Shown here one piece after another: positions 14,595-25,290 of a DNA stretch of 64,000 nucleotides. The stretch spans positions 1,426,001-1,490,000 of the forward strand of contig NW_004457735.1 of NCBI RefSeq assembly GCF_000203815.1, given 5' to 3'. Below the pieces are notes generated by a model, which ran no database searches, had not been told where the DNA came from, and saw only the letters and a list, made by a program, of their open reading frames with translations. The stretch's first letter is position 1. Every line of letters begins with the position of its first letter. Source of the DNA: Cavenderia fasciculata (Eukaryota > Evosea > Eumycetozoa > Acytosteliales > Cavenderiaceae). The position numbers were made by a program, and so were the translations under genes.

Positions 14595-17022
14595 ATGATG
14601 AATAATAATAATAACAACAATCTAGCAGCAGCAAATGCAGCAGCGGCGGCGGCGGCAGCAGCAGCAGCAGCAGCGATGGACGCTGAAGCTACGGGAGGAA
14701 CATACTTTTGTAGCAAATGCGGGCAACTTAAAAAGGGACATACCTGTCCTGTAGTAGCACCTAGATCGATGGCTACAGAGACATCGTTGCCTCTGATGAT
14801 GGCAGCATCGACACCTGTCATGTCTACACGTAGACAATACACACAACAACTACAGCAACTACAACAACAACAGCAACAAGTCGCATCTATCCAACAACTG
14901 GCACCAGCTCAACTACAACAATACCAACAACAACTAATGATGCAACTCGCAAATCTACACTCACAACAGCTACAGTTACAAGGACAACCTCAACAGTTGC
15001 AACAGATACAAGCACAAATCATGCAAGTTCAACACATGCAACAACTATTTGCACAACAACAACAGGCTCAAGCAGTTGCCCAACAACAACAAATCATACA
15101 ACAACAGCATCTACAACAACAACAAGCTCAACAAGCTGTCGCTGCTGCAGCCGCACTTCAACAACAGCAACAACAACAGTTACATCAACAACCCTCATCT
15201 ACACAAATCACCAATACACCACACCAACAAACTACTATAGTACCTCCACAATTACAACTACAAGGTACTCCAGGTGCAATGCCATTGGTGTTTATGGGTG
15301 CATCATCTGAAGAAAAAAGAGCAAGAGAAAAGAATGCCTCTGATTTTAATATGTGGTTCTTGTTGGAAAGACAAGAAAGATATCCTTATTATGTATGTAA
15401 CAAAATATAAATAGTTTGATTTATATTTAAACTAACTTTTGTTGTTTTCAATTTAGTTTGATCTTCATACAAAAACAATTCAAGTAATTGGTAGTTGGTA
15501 TGTTGATGTATCGGATGCATGGGATGGATATTCATTGGTTGAAAAGAGACAAATGCTAAACAATACACAAAAGTTGGCAAATCAACGTCACTCTTTTCTA
15601 CAGAAACAACATGATATTGCCAGTCACGAAGAGGAGAAGCAAAAGAGAGAGCAAACAAGAATAAAGGACGAAAAGAAGATGGAGATTGCCAAACAGATGC
15701 GTCAGAAACAAATAGATGAAATCAAAGAGAAAATAACAAAGCCAAAGACCAATGTGACAGCCTTTTTCCACTACCTCAATGACAATAGAGAAACGGAAAA
15801 GAGAGCACAACCAGAACTATCTTTGGCAGACATTTCAAAAGTGTTGGGTCAGAAATGGAGAGTGTTGACAGACGACGAAAAGAAGCCATACCACACCAAG
15901 GCTGCAGATGATCGTGTCCGTTTTGATGCCGACATTATAGAATACAAAAAGCAAATCCAAGACGCAATTGATATGCTCGCTCCTATCGATCTCAATACTA
16001 TAGAACTACCAGAAGAACCTGCTCCCGTTCAACCACAACCACCTCCACAACAACAACAACCTCAACCAACCGTCATCAATCCACCACAACCAGGTGCTGA
16101 AAAACGTTGTGAAACATGTGGAAGCTCCGATAACAAAGATCAAACTTTTTCTTGTATCGGTTGTCATCGTGTATATCATGGAAAATGTCTTCAATTAAAT
16201 CAATTAGCTATTGATACTATTAAAAGAAATGGTAATTGGAAATGTATTGTAAGTAAAAAAAGGAAATAGATAATAGAAAAAGAAAAAAGAAAAAAAGTAT
16301 ATTTATTTATTTTATTTTATTTATTTTTTTAGGATTGTAAACTTTGTGAAGTATGTAATGAAGGAGTACATGAAGATAAAATGATGTTTTGTGATGTTTG
16401 TGATAAAGGATATCATACATTTTGTTGTTCACCAAAATTGGATGCTCCACCTACTGGTGGTTGGAAATGCAGTCAATGTGTACATTGTATTCATTGTGGA
16501 TCTAGATCGGCAGGTCCATCTTCGAGCTCAAAGTGGAATGCCAACTATACAGTGTGCGAAGTTTGCACACCAAAGGTGCAAGACAAGAAATACTGTACAG
16601 TCTGTAGAAAGATCATCAAGAGCAGTGGTGAAAAGAAACCAATCGTACAATGTGTCTATTGTGATCGTTGGACACACGCTGGTTGCGATTCAATCACTGA
16701 AGAATTTTTAGAAAAGATGAAAGAGAATCCAAACTATCACCAATACAAGTGTCCCACCTGCAAGACTGGTAACTATGCCCAGAGCATCTCCAAAACCGTC
16801 CAAGGAAGAAATCTCATGAAACCAATTGTAGAAACATCAGAATCATCAGACGATGAAGAAGATGAAGAGGAAGTAGTTCAACCAACATCAGTCTCTAAAC
16901 GTCGTTCAAACAACAATAACCAAGAAGAAAAACCATCATCTAGAAGACCAACCAAAAGAAAGAAACGTACTGAAGAAGATGATCCTGAAGAAGAAGTTTC
17001 TGATGTTAATGTTGATGAATAA
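14595..17022 (+). CDS. HMG-box and multi-PHD-finger chromatin protein
   Basis: Three exons, 14595-15392, 15457-16248 and 16333-17022, give 759 residues. I chose the ATG at 14595 because it opens the Asn/Ala-rich N-terminus. A Cys-rich knuckle (FCSKCGQLKKGHTCP, about 35-50) is followed by a long Gln-rich segment with activation-domain character, then a basic coiled coil. The HMG box (about 362-432, from KPKTNVTAFFHYLNDNRE through VLGQKWRVLTDDEKKPY) binds or bends DNA. PHD-type zinc fingers follow: CETCG...CIGCHRVYHGKC (about 480-530), CEVCNEGVHEDKMMFCDVC (about 535-580) and CTVCRKII...CVYCDRWTHAGC (about 605-660). The middle finger resembles those of the DPF/MLL class, which read histone tails. 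The tail is acidic and basic with no fold. A subunit of a chromatin-modifying complex is likely (inference). Confidence 0.85.
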
Positions 17023-17295
17023 ATTAAAATATAAATAAATACAAACAAAATAAGAAATGGTAATATATAGATATTCCAAAAAAAAAAAAACGGTGTCTAT
17101 ATCAACACCTGGTTAGAGTTGGAAAAAAATAAAAGGACTGAAATTATTGTTTATGAATCAAAAAGTGAAGTATATAAAACACATCGTATTTTAAAAAGAG
17201 TTGGGTATAAAAGAATCTTGTCTTGCTAAGCTTTGGATTCTATTATTGTTTTATTATTTTTTTGTTATTATTTATTTGTATATACATTATTTAAT

Positions 17296-18125
17296 TTATT
17301 CGTTACCACTGGTAGATAAAGTTTTGGCTTCAGATAATTTAGCAATGGAAAGTCTATAGTTCTTTTCCAAAGATTCAGCACTACAATAATTAAGAGAAAA
17401 GATAGATACATAGTTAGTTAGGATGTAAAAAAAATAGTAATAATTATAATTATTAATCTTTCTTACTTTTCAGCAGTAATTCCGAGGTCACGTAAATAAC
17501 CATCTTGAATACCATAGACAAAACCAACAACATCAACCTTTTGACCACGTTTCCAAGCGTTTTGCATAATGGTAGAGTTACCAATGTTCATGACTTGTTC
17601 GACAACATTTAATTCGCACAAGAGGTCAACTAATCTCTTGCGAGAGAGGTTGGTGAGCATCGATTGATGCTTGTAGATGGTATCTCTAATGTGGAGGAGC
17701 CAGTTGTTGATAAGACCCAACTCTGGATTGTCATAGGCGGCCATGACACCACCACAGCCATAATGACCACAGACAATGATGTGCTCGACCTTGAGGACAT
17801 CGACGGCGTATTGGAGGACGGACAAACAGTTCAAATCAGTATGAACGACCAAGTTGGCGACGTTACGGTGAACAAACAATTCACCTGGCTCCAATCCAGT
17901 CAATCTTTCGGCTGGCACACGACTGTCAGCACATCCAATCCACAAGTACTTTGGTGATTGAGCCAATGACAATCTTTCAAAGAATGTTGGATCTTCATTT
18001 TTAATTCTTTCACACCATTGGTGATTGTTATCAATTAACTTTTCAACATCTTTATTCATTTTTCTTGGGGAAATTGAATTTGAAGAAGAAGCAGATGTAG
18101 CAATGGTAAGATTGTTGGGATTCAT
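17296..18125 (-). CDS. Beta-class carbonic anhydrase
   Basis: Exons 17467-18125 and 17296-17380 join in frame to 247 residues, the usual size of the family. It interconverts CO2 and bicarbonate. Zinc ligands and the catalytic dyad are visible: the Cys and the Asp-Arg in [16 protein letters not shown], and the His and Cys in [19 protein letters not shown] is a further family signature. There is no clear targeting peptide in the Ser/Asn-rich N-terminus, so a cytosolic location is likely. It is convergent with the HMG/PHD gene, 273 bp apart. Confidence 0.95.
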
Positions 18126-18473
18126 TTTTTTTAAAAAAAGAGAGAATATTAAAGATTAATAATTATTATTATAAACAAAAATATATTATATTATATTTGT
18201 GTGAAGTTGGTTGTTTAGACAAAAAAAAAGAAAAAGAAAATAAATTATTATTATTATTTATATTATATACAAAAATTTTATATACAACTAATGAGAAGGA
18301 TTATATATATATATATATAGTGAATGAGGAGGGGATTATTTGTTTTGTTTTTTTTTTTTAGATAGATTGAGTGAATGAGATTATGACGATTGTTGGTTAT
18401 GATATTTGATATTATTCTGTTTTTTTTTTTATCTATTGTTTGTTTGTTTGTTGGTAAGACCAAGTGTGACACA
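18126..18473. promoter_or_regulatory. AT-rich intergenic region upstream of the carbonic anhydrase gene
   Basis: 348 bp with poly-A, poly-T and TA-repeat tracts (for example about 18301-18319). No coding frame. It probably holds the promoters of the carbonic anhydrase gene and the small plus-strand gene. Confidence 0.45.
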
Positions 18474-18872
18474 ATGAGTGGATTGGTTGATGATATGCTA
18501 GTTGTTAAGATGAACTACTACTTTAATGAATTAAATTTAAAAGTAATATATGGTGTATTTGTCGTTCTTTCTTTTTATCTGTTTATCTCTATTTATCTGT
18601 TTATCTATCTATCTATGTTCTTGTTATTATCGTTGTTGTTGTATGTACAAGAGCAAATAATGGATCAATCATCACAAAAGAACAAGGAGGGATACTATCT
18701 AATCACTGGTAAAAACAATTGTTGTTTGTTTGTTGTTTGTTGTTTTGATCACGATGATGTATGTTTGCTCACCTTATCGGGGTATTGAAGAATGATAAAA
18801 CTAATTCTTCGACTTTCGTTTATAGACACTACAGAATCAACAACCGTCCTTGAACAATTAATTTATGATTAA
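18474..18872 (+). CDS. Small three-exon gene, 56 residues, function unknown
   Basis: Exons 18474-18542, 18654-18708 and 18826-18872 join through proper GT/AG introns to MSGLVDDMLVVKMNYYF... ending TTVLEQLIYD and a TAA. Each join preserves frame and both introns are T-rich, as in neighbouring genes. I recognise no family. The N-terminal half is amphipathic and the product is acidic overall. A chance open frame with plausible splice sites cannot be excluded, and the middle acceptor has an alternative two bases upstream that would lead straight into a stop. Confidence 0.4.
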
Positions 18873-18879
18873 AAAAAAA

Positions 18880-19050
18880 AAAATCAGCACCCGACCTGGT
18901 GTGTTTAAAAAATCGATTTTTTGTGAGTGAAATGGGGTCGGTCACGGCCCTAAACGGTGGTAGTGTTGATGGGGTCGACCGAGCGCTTCAGGAGTGATGA
19001 TGGGGTTTACCTGGGATTGATCCAAACACCATTCAGTGCCGAGAATATCA
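18880..19050. other. GC-rich island with three imperfect repeat units, possible structured RNA
   Basis: In AT-rich surroundings this stretch is about half G+C. A unit of the form AGTGNNGATGGGGTC occurs three times, beginning at 18925, 18961 and 18992. A perfect palindrome AAAAAATCGATTTTTT lies just before it at 18907-18922. TCGGTC in the first unit can pair with GACCGA after the second. No open frame is present. It lies between the 3' ends of two convergent genes. I could not match it to U1-U6, SRP, RNase P, RNase MRP or a tRNA. Confidence 0.4.
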
Positions 19051-19282
19051 AATAATCAAAAATGTTTAAAGTAAGTAAATGAAACGAGTTGTTTAAACAA
19101 TCGGAATAAGAGGGATTAATCAATCAATCGTTCCCAAAGCCAAAGATATTGAATATTAATTTATATTATTTATATTATTTATAATATTATTATATTTGAC
19201 ATTCTTTAAAGAACATTTATTTATTTAAATACTAAATAATCGTGAATTCTGGGATGTACAAGCGGGGGTAGGTAGATAGATA

Positions 19283-19300
19283 CCTGCTAAGAAAAGCAGG
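19283..19300. other. Small perfect hairpin CCTGCT/AGCAGG
   Basis: A 6-bp perfect stem with a 6-nt loop (AAGAAA), between the GC-rich island and the 3' end of the minus-strand gene. It is followed by G-rich GAGGATGTGG repeats at about 19308-19345. The purpose is unknown. Confidence 0.3.
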
Positions 19301-19355
19301 GTTGAAGAGGATGTGGGAGGATGTGGGAGGATTGGGGAGGATGGATAGATCATCA

Positions 19356-22300
19356 TTATCTAGATTGAGATGGTGAATAACGTTTTGGAGCAGATGAAGG
19401 AATCCTTTTGGAGTGTTGTGGTTGGTTCCATGAACGTTTCGATTTATCGGATTGGTCGATGGTCGACGAAAAGGGTTGAGTCTTTTTTCTTTTTGGTGGC
19501 GTTTCTGATGTTGTTGTTGTAGTGGTAGTAGTGGTAACGGACTCGGTTTCCTTTTCTTCGTCTATATTATTATTATTATTGTTGTTGCTGTTGCTTACTT
19601 CTTCATCTTCATCTTCTTCTTCTCCTATATCACTGGATGTAGTTGAAGAGGATGGAAGAGATGTGGAGGTGGTAGTAGTTGTGGATGTAGTGGATGGTGG
19701 TTGTGGTGGTTGTGGTGGTTGTGGTGGCGGTGTCTCTGTATCTCTCTTTCTCTTGTCTGTAGTGGCGACGGCGGGAGGTTCATCTGAACTTGAATGGTTG
19801 TCATTCATGGTATCGTCACTAGTTGAGAGGTTGGCACTTGAAATGGCGGCAGTATGGAGTGCAAGAAGAGAGGATGGTGATGCAGTGCCTGGTGGTGTGT
19901 TGGCGGCTGGTGGCGTTGTGGTTGTGGTTGTGGTTGGATTGGTAAGAATTGGTGATTCGACAGTTATACAATTCTTATTAAATGCAATTACAAACTCTCC
20001 AAAATCTTCATAGGGATCTGGAATAATATCAACAACTCCCCAATACCCTAAAATAATAATTAAATAAACCATAATTAATATTCCAATCAAAAAATGAATA
20101 AATAAATCATTCTACTTACGAATATCAGCTGATTCTATTTGTTGGAAAAGTTGAGTTTGTTGAAGTAATATATACATTAAATCCATTCTTGAAATTTGTG
20201 TTTCTAATTTGAAAATAATTGGTTAATTGGTTAGTTTTTGATTTGATTTTGATTTGATTTGATTGGATATATTTACTAGAATAAAATTTATGGTGTTTGT
20301 TTACAATGGTCTCTAAAAGATCCAACTGGAATAATTTGATTCCATTATGAACAACAAAGTTGGCAGATGGTGGATGATTTTTTGTTTTCTTGGTAAGAGT
20401 AAATAGACATGTTGCTGTAATATAAACCCTAAAATTAAAATAGATAGATAAGATAGATTGGTTAATAACTATTTACTTTATAATTTATATATTAGAGGAG
20501 GTACTTACAATTCAGTATTTTTCAAACTTGATTCAAATGGAATACCTTCACTACAAAGTATACAGTTATTGACGATACCACAAGGTTTGAATTTACCCCT
20601 TGGTTTTGATGGTCTTACAGTTGTTGGAGTAGACACTCTTTTAAGTGGGTTAGAGAACCTAGCAATAACAGGTTCAATTGATTTATCCGATGAATCATAT
20701 AAATCACCAAGTCCAAGACTTTCATTTAATTTCCATGCAATCGATACTAAATAAATAAATAAATAAATTAATATCTTAATATTTATAATTTCACAATTTT
20801 ACTCAACATACCACCTTCCTCTTTTGGTCTTCTAACAAATACTTCTACTTGACGATTAATCAATGATACCAATGCCTTTTTTATTCTTTGGTCATCTAAT
20901 AAAGAATAACAAAAATAATTAATAAATGTTAAATATTATGATTATTATTGATTTCCACCATGTGTAATTAAAACATACATTGTTTTTTTGGACTAAACAT
21001 TGACCAATGATATTCAATGATTGGATCAAGTTCCTTTCTTGAAACATATACATTCTTATTGTTAATTTGTAATACATAGAATACAACTAATAATATTTCA
21101 AATCTATAAATAAATAAATAAATAAATAGATAGACAAAGATTTGGGGGTGAGTGTATGAACAATTGGATATATTTTGAATAGTCAAAACAATAATTGATA
21201 CTTACGTTCTCAATTCAACATCTTTTGTCAATTTTTCACGAAGAATGGGTGGTAAACCTTTATGACAAAGTGCACAACTAATCAATCGACAACTTGTAAC
21301 TCTTTCATAGGAACTTGAATTTTTTGTCGATGACGAAGTGTCTTCATCTTCCTCTTCTGATGTAGTGCAAATTTCATCTTCATCTTCTAGACTGACGGAA
21401 TTACGGTTGTAGCCGTATTGACGTGGTGATGACGATTGGGGTGATGACGATATAAGTGGAGATGATGGTGGTTGTGGTATGGCTATTGGAGGCATACGTG
21501 TTGGAATTGATATTGATTGTGATGAACCTTGTTGTTGTTGATATGGACGTTGGTTGGGTTTGTAATGTGGTACTGCTCCAGAATGAAATGGTGGAGTTGA
21601 ACTGATATTGGTTGTGGTAGTATTAGTGGTATTGGAATTCATTCCTTGTAGAGTTGATGGGGATGATGATGGTGAATGATGATGGTGATGGAAATGTTGA
21701 GTTGTTGGACTTGTTGATGAGGATGATGATTTTTGAGAGGAAGAAGAAGAGGATGAAGAAGGTTGTTGAACTTGAACCATAAGAGGTGGTTTATGAGATG
21801 ATGATGAAGATGATGAAGAATATAAAGCAAGAGAAGGCATACTATTTAAAGATGCGTATTGTTGAGCAATTGCTTGATGATAGTTCATTTGTTGTTGTTG
21901 CAATTGTTGTTGTTGTTGAAGTTGTTGTTGTTGTTGTTGGTATTGCGCGTGTTGGTGTTGGTGTTGTTGCAAGATTTGTTGTTGGTGTTGATTATGTTGT
22001 TGGTGTTGTTGACTGTGTTGTTGGTGTTGTTGGCTATGATGTTGATGCGTTGGTTGTTGAGGTGGTGGTAGTGGTTGAGGTTGAGGATGTGTTTGCGGTT
22101 GCGACATTGATAATGGTGGAGTGGTGGATATTTGGGAAGAACTAGAAGGTTTATAGATACGAATAGGACCACCTCTATAGATACTATCAGGTTTGGCCGT
22201 ATTGGCCTCTAGATCCAATTCCAATTGATCCAAAATATGAACTCTATTGGTCTCACTTTCCTCAGCCTCTTTGGGAGAAAACAAAGTTTCATTATGTCTA

Positions 22301-22968
22301 GTATCATTGTACGACGCTATTCTACCCATGATCGTTGATGAGCTTAGTAAAGCACCAGGTATCGATGGGTCACTATTATTATTATTATGATCCATGATAT
22401 TTTTGACATAAAATTGGTGTATTGTTCCAGTATACCTATTTTTACATTCTGTCAGTGTACATTCTTTGGATCTTATAAATTCCTTAACCTAAACAAAAAA
22501 CAATAAATAGAAATAAATCATTTTTGTTAATACACAAATTTGTGATTGATTGGATTGATTGAAATTAGATCGATATATTATACTACTACATACTTCACCA
22601 GATTCATCAAATCTAACATTATCAGCAGTAAAATTAATAGTTTTTTTTGGCTTTAATTTTCGGTGGATGACAGACATGGCCGATGTTATTAGTTTTTCAT
22701 CGAGAGATTTCAAGAACAACGACCAAACATATTTTGTAAAGTTGTCTAGAAAGATGATGATAAAGATGTTGTCTCTTGGATCTCTTCCCAATACTTCTTC
22801 AACTCCAAATATAATTCTTTCATGTCTATCCTTTTCCTTTTCTTCTTCATGATTATTATTATTCTTTGTAGAATTGTTGTTGTTGTTATTACTATTCCTT
22901 ATTCCACTCATATTACTATTACTACTATTACTATTATTATTGATGTTCATGATTCTTTTATGTTGCAT
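19356..22968 (-). CDS. Large protein of unknown function with integrase-like N-terminal region
   Basis: Eight exons: 22594-22968, 21206-22488, 20979-21103, 20812-20895, 20509-20746, 20277-20428, 20120-20203 and 19356-20047. They join in frame to 1010 residues. Residues about 50-150 (FIIIFLDNFTKYVWSLFLKS, later TADNVRFDESGEV) resemble the core fold of LTR-retroelement integrases. A long Gln/Ser/Pro-rich linker follows. The conserved-looking C-terminal part (about 525-830) carries two CxxC pairs (CALCHKG and CILCSEG), two helical segments and the motif YWGVVDIIPDPYEDFGEFV. The extreme C-terminus is Thr/Pro-rich, then acidic, then basic. Eight clean introns and long open exons argue for a working host gene that contains an old captured domain. 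No function is assigned. Confidence 0.6.
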
Positions 22969-24184
22969 ATATATATATATAATAATATAAATATATATTT
23001 ATATAAGTGTTGAAATTTGAAATTTGATCAATTTAGATCTTGAATGTCCTTGATGCAAGAAGAAAGAGAAGTTAAAAAATAAACAAAAAAAAAAGAGTTG
23101 AAGTTGAGGTTTTGAATATGTATGTATGCAGTGATAGTATTAATTGTAGAGGATAGGGTGCGTGTGTGTATGTGTATGTATGTTTGTGAGTTGTGAAAAA
23201 AGTATCATTCAGAGATGAACTTGAAACTATGAAGTAAGGGGGTATCTCTCTATTCACTCTCACCACACACTGCTGATACTACTGTTTGAGCGATGCGACG
23301 ATGATAACTGACAAAAACACTAATAACAATAATAATAATAACAGAGAGGCACTGATGTGCTTTGTCAGCTGTCAATTGTTGGGTTGTCTCTCTGTCTGTT
23401 TTTTTGATTTGCGCAAACAAACAGTTTTTAATAGGCTAATTGCGAAGAGAAGGAGGAGAAGGAGCGCGGGTACGGGCAGACGAAACCAAAAAATCTGTAA
23501 GGTTTGCCCAAAATAACAATATGAGCCACCGATCCGTGGATAGATGATGCACGTCAGATGGAATTGGCAATTGTTGGTAGCCCTTTTTTGAAAGATGCCA
23601 CCTATGGAAAGAAAGGCAGGGAGGACTCTCTGAGACCGGGCCTATATTAAACATCATTGGATGTTCCAAACAACACTAGTGCAGATGTCAGCAGGTCTTA
23701 TCTGGTTTGATTTCTTGAAAACTATGTTGGTGAGCGGCCGTTACCTAAAGATCGCAGTTGTTGTAAAAGAGTGACGATAGATGCCAGCTCCGAGTTAACT
23801 GCTCTTGTTGTTGTTAACAGCGCTGCCCCATCTGCTGCTCTGTTCAAAGTGCTGAATCGACAAAGTAACAACAAAGCATCCACCCAACCCAGCCTGCCAT
23901 AAAGACAAAATTAAATTTTAATCAAATGCACTGAGGTGGTCAAATTAACAGCAATGCAAACCAACTTTGCTTCACTTTTACTCCCTCCTTTCTCCTCACC
24001 TCCCCCAAACTACCAACCAATTAGTTTAGTAGCAACACGTGCTAGTGATCAGACACTGTTCTTTAAGCAGAGAGAGACAGACAAGACAAGAAAGAGTGGG
24101 TCAATAGAGAAAGAGAGAGTATCTTCAACCACCACCTACTTTATTCTAAAAAGATCCAATCATCATATATATATAGCTAGCGCG
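22969..24184. other. Intergenic region with a compositional island at about 23440-23900
   Basis: Near 22970-23060 the sequence is TA-repeat rich (promoter side of the minus-strand gene). From about 23440 to 23900 G+C rises and several short coding-like frames appear in different phases, for example WIDDARQMELAIVGSPFLKD near 23530-23600, but none is long or spliceable. It may be a decayed gene or element, or an undescribed transcript. Confidence 0.4.
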
Positions 24185-24334
24185 ATGACTAACGAGGAGG
24201 AACAAGTATCTAGAATAGAAGGTGAAACTAGCGTCGTTAACCATGCTAGCGTTACAGTGGTATCTGGTTACAATAATAGTAACAACGATATATATCTTTT
24301 GAAACCAATTCAAAGTATGATTGATGTTCAATAA
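24185..24334 (+). CDS. Possible 49-residue protein
   Basis: The open frame from ATG at 24185 to TAA reads MTNEEEQVSRIEGETSVVNH..., acidic and without a known domain. It lies 127 bp upstream of the MED19 start on the same strand, so it could equally be an upstream frame in the MED19 leader. The evidence is only the open frame and its ordinary residue composition. Confidence 0.25.
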   Translation: MTNEEEQVSRIEGETSVVNHASVTVVSGYNNSNNDIYLLKPIQSMIDVQ

Positions 24335-24461
24335 TATATAAGATGGGATGAGATCGAATAAAGATAAAGAAGAAGATATGAATACAAAGAAAGATATCTT
24401 TCTTTTCTTTTGTTACTTCCTTCCTTTCTTTCTTGAATGATCAAGATCAATTGTACTGACT

Positions 24462-25136
24462 ATGACCATCAATTCTCAATTTCAACTTCAATCATCTATA
24501 GGACCTCCAGAATGTATAACGGGAGAAGTCAACCTACTTGAAAAGTTTAACATGTTAAAGATACTAAGAGACTTTAACTCTAAACATCTATCATCAACTT
24601 ATAAATCTTATGTTAGAAATCTACCTGGTGATAATTATATTAGAAGAGAAAAGAGTCATTCTTCTTCCTCTTCACATCAGTCTAACAATATTGCTGCAAA
24701 TCAACAACATCCAACACCTCCAACACCCAACTCAATTACTTCACCTCCACAACAACAACAACAACAACAACCAGATGGATCTATATCATCACCTAGTACA
24801 CAATCTATAAATGGATTAAGCAAGTTGGTCGAACAAGAAAACTATTATGACGATCAACAAGAACTCATTTTACTTTCACTTGGAGAGAGCCAATTAAAGT
24901 CGGCATTTACTCTTCAGGATGGTGGATACATTCGACCTGATAAAGACAAAAAGAAACATAGACATGATAAAAAGAAAAAGAAAAGAAAACATCGTGATGA
25001 TCCACAAAATGGTTCTGGGTCTGGAGGAATGTTTCCAGTTTCATTATCAACAAATATGAATGCAGATGGAAATATGGAACATAAAAAGAAAAAGAAAAGA
25101 AGAGATAGAGATGATAATATTACTGTTGAACATTAA
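24462..25136 (+). CDS. MED19: Mediator complex subunit 19
   Basis: A single exon of 224 residues. The MED19 signature runs from about residue 13: [18 protein letters not shown], then [10 protein letters not shown] (the short helix ending in LPG), and later [18 protein letters not shown] after a Gln-rich insert. The end is the family's typical Lys/His/Arg-rich tail with [11 protein letters not shown] and [11 protein letters not shown] blocks. MED19 sits in the Mediator head/middle region and helps link sequence-specific factors to RNA polymerase II. The poly-Gln insert is lineage-specific. It is convergent with the TBC gene, 154 bp apart. Confidence 0.85.
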   Translation: MTINSQFQLQSSIGPPECITGEVNLLEKFNMLKILRDFNSKHLSSTYKSYVRNLPGDNYIRREKSHSSSSSHQSNNIAANQQHPTPPTPNSITSPPQQQQQQQPDGSISSPSTQSINGLSKLVEQENYYDDQQELILLSLGESQLKSAFTLQDGGYIRPDKDKKKHRHDKKKKKRKHRDDPQNGSGSGGMFPVSLSTNMNADGNMEHKKKKKRRDRDDNITVEH

Positions 25137-25290
25137 TAATAATAATAATAGAATACTTTAAAAAATATAGAAACTAATAAATAATAAATCAAATTTGTAA
25201 ATAATTATTAAATTAAAAAAAGTATAGGATTGGGATTGATTTTTGTTTTAGATTTATACAATTATTATTTTATTTATTTTACTTATTTAT

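Noticed and set aside
19522-20013. 163-codon plus-strand frame opposite the last exon of the eight-exon gene
   Set aside because: It is the complement of Thr/Pro and acidic low-complexity codons; its Val/Ser/Gly/Leu-rich product has no features of its own.
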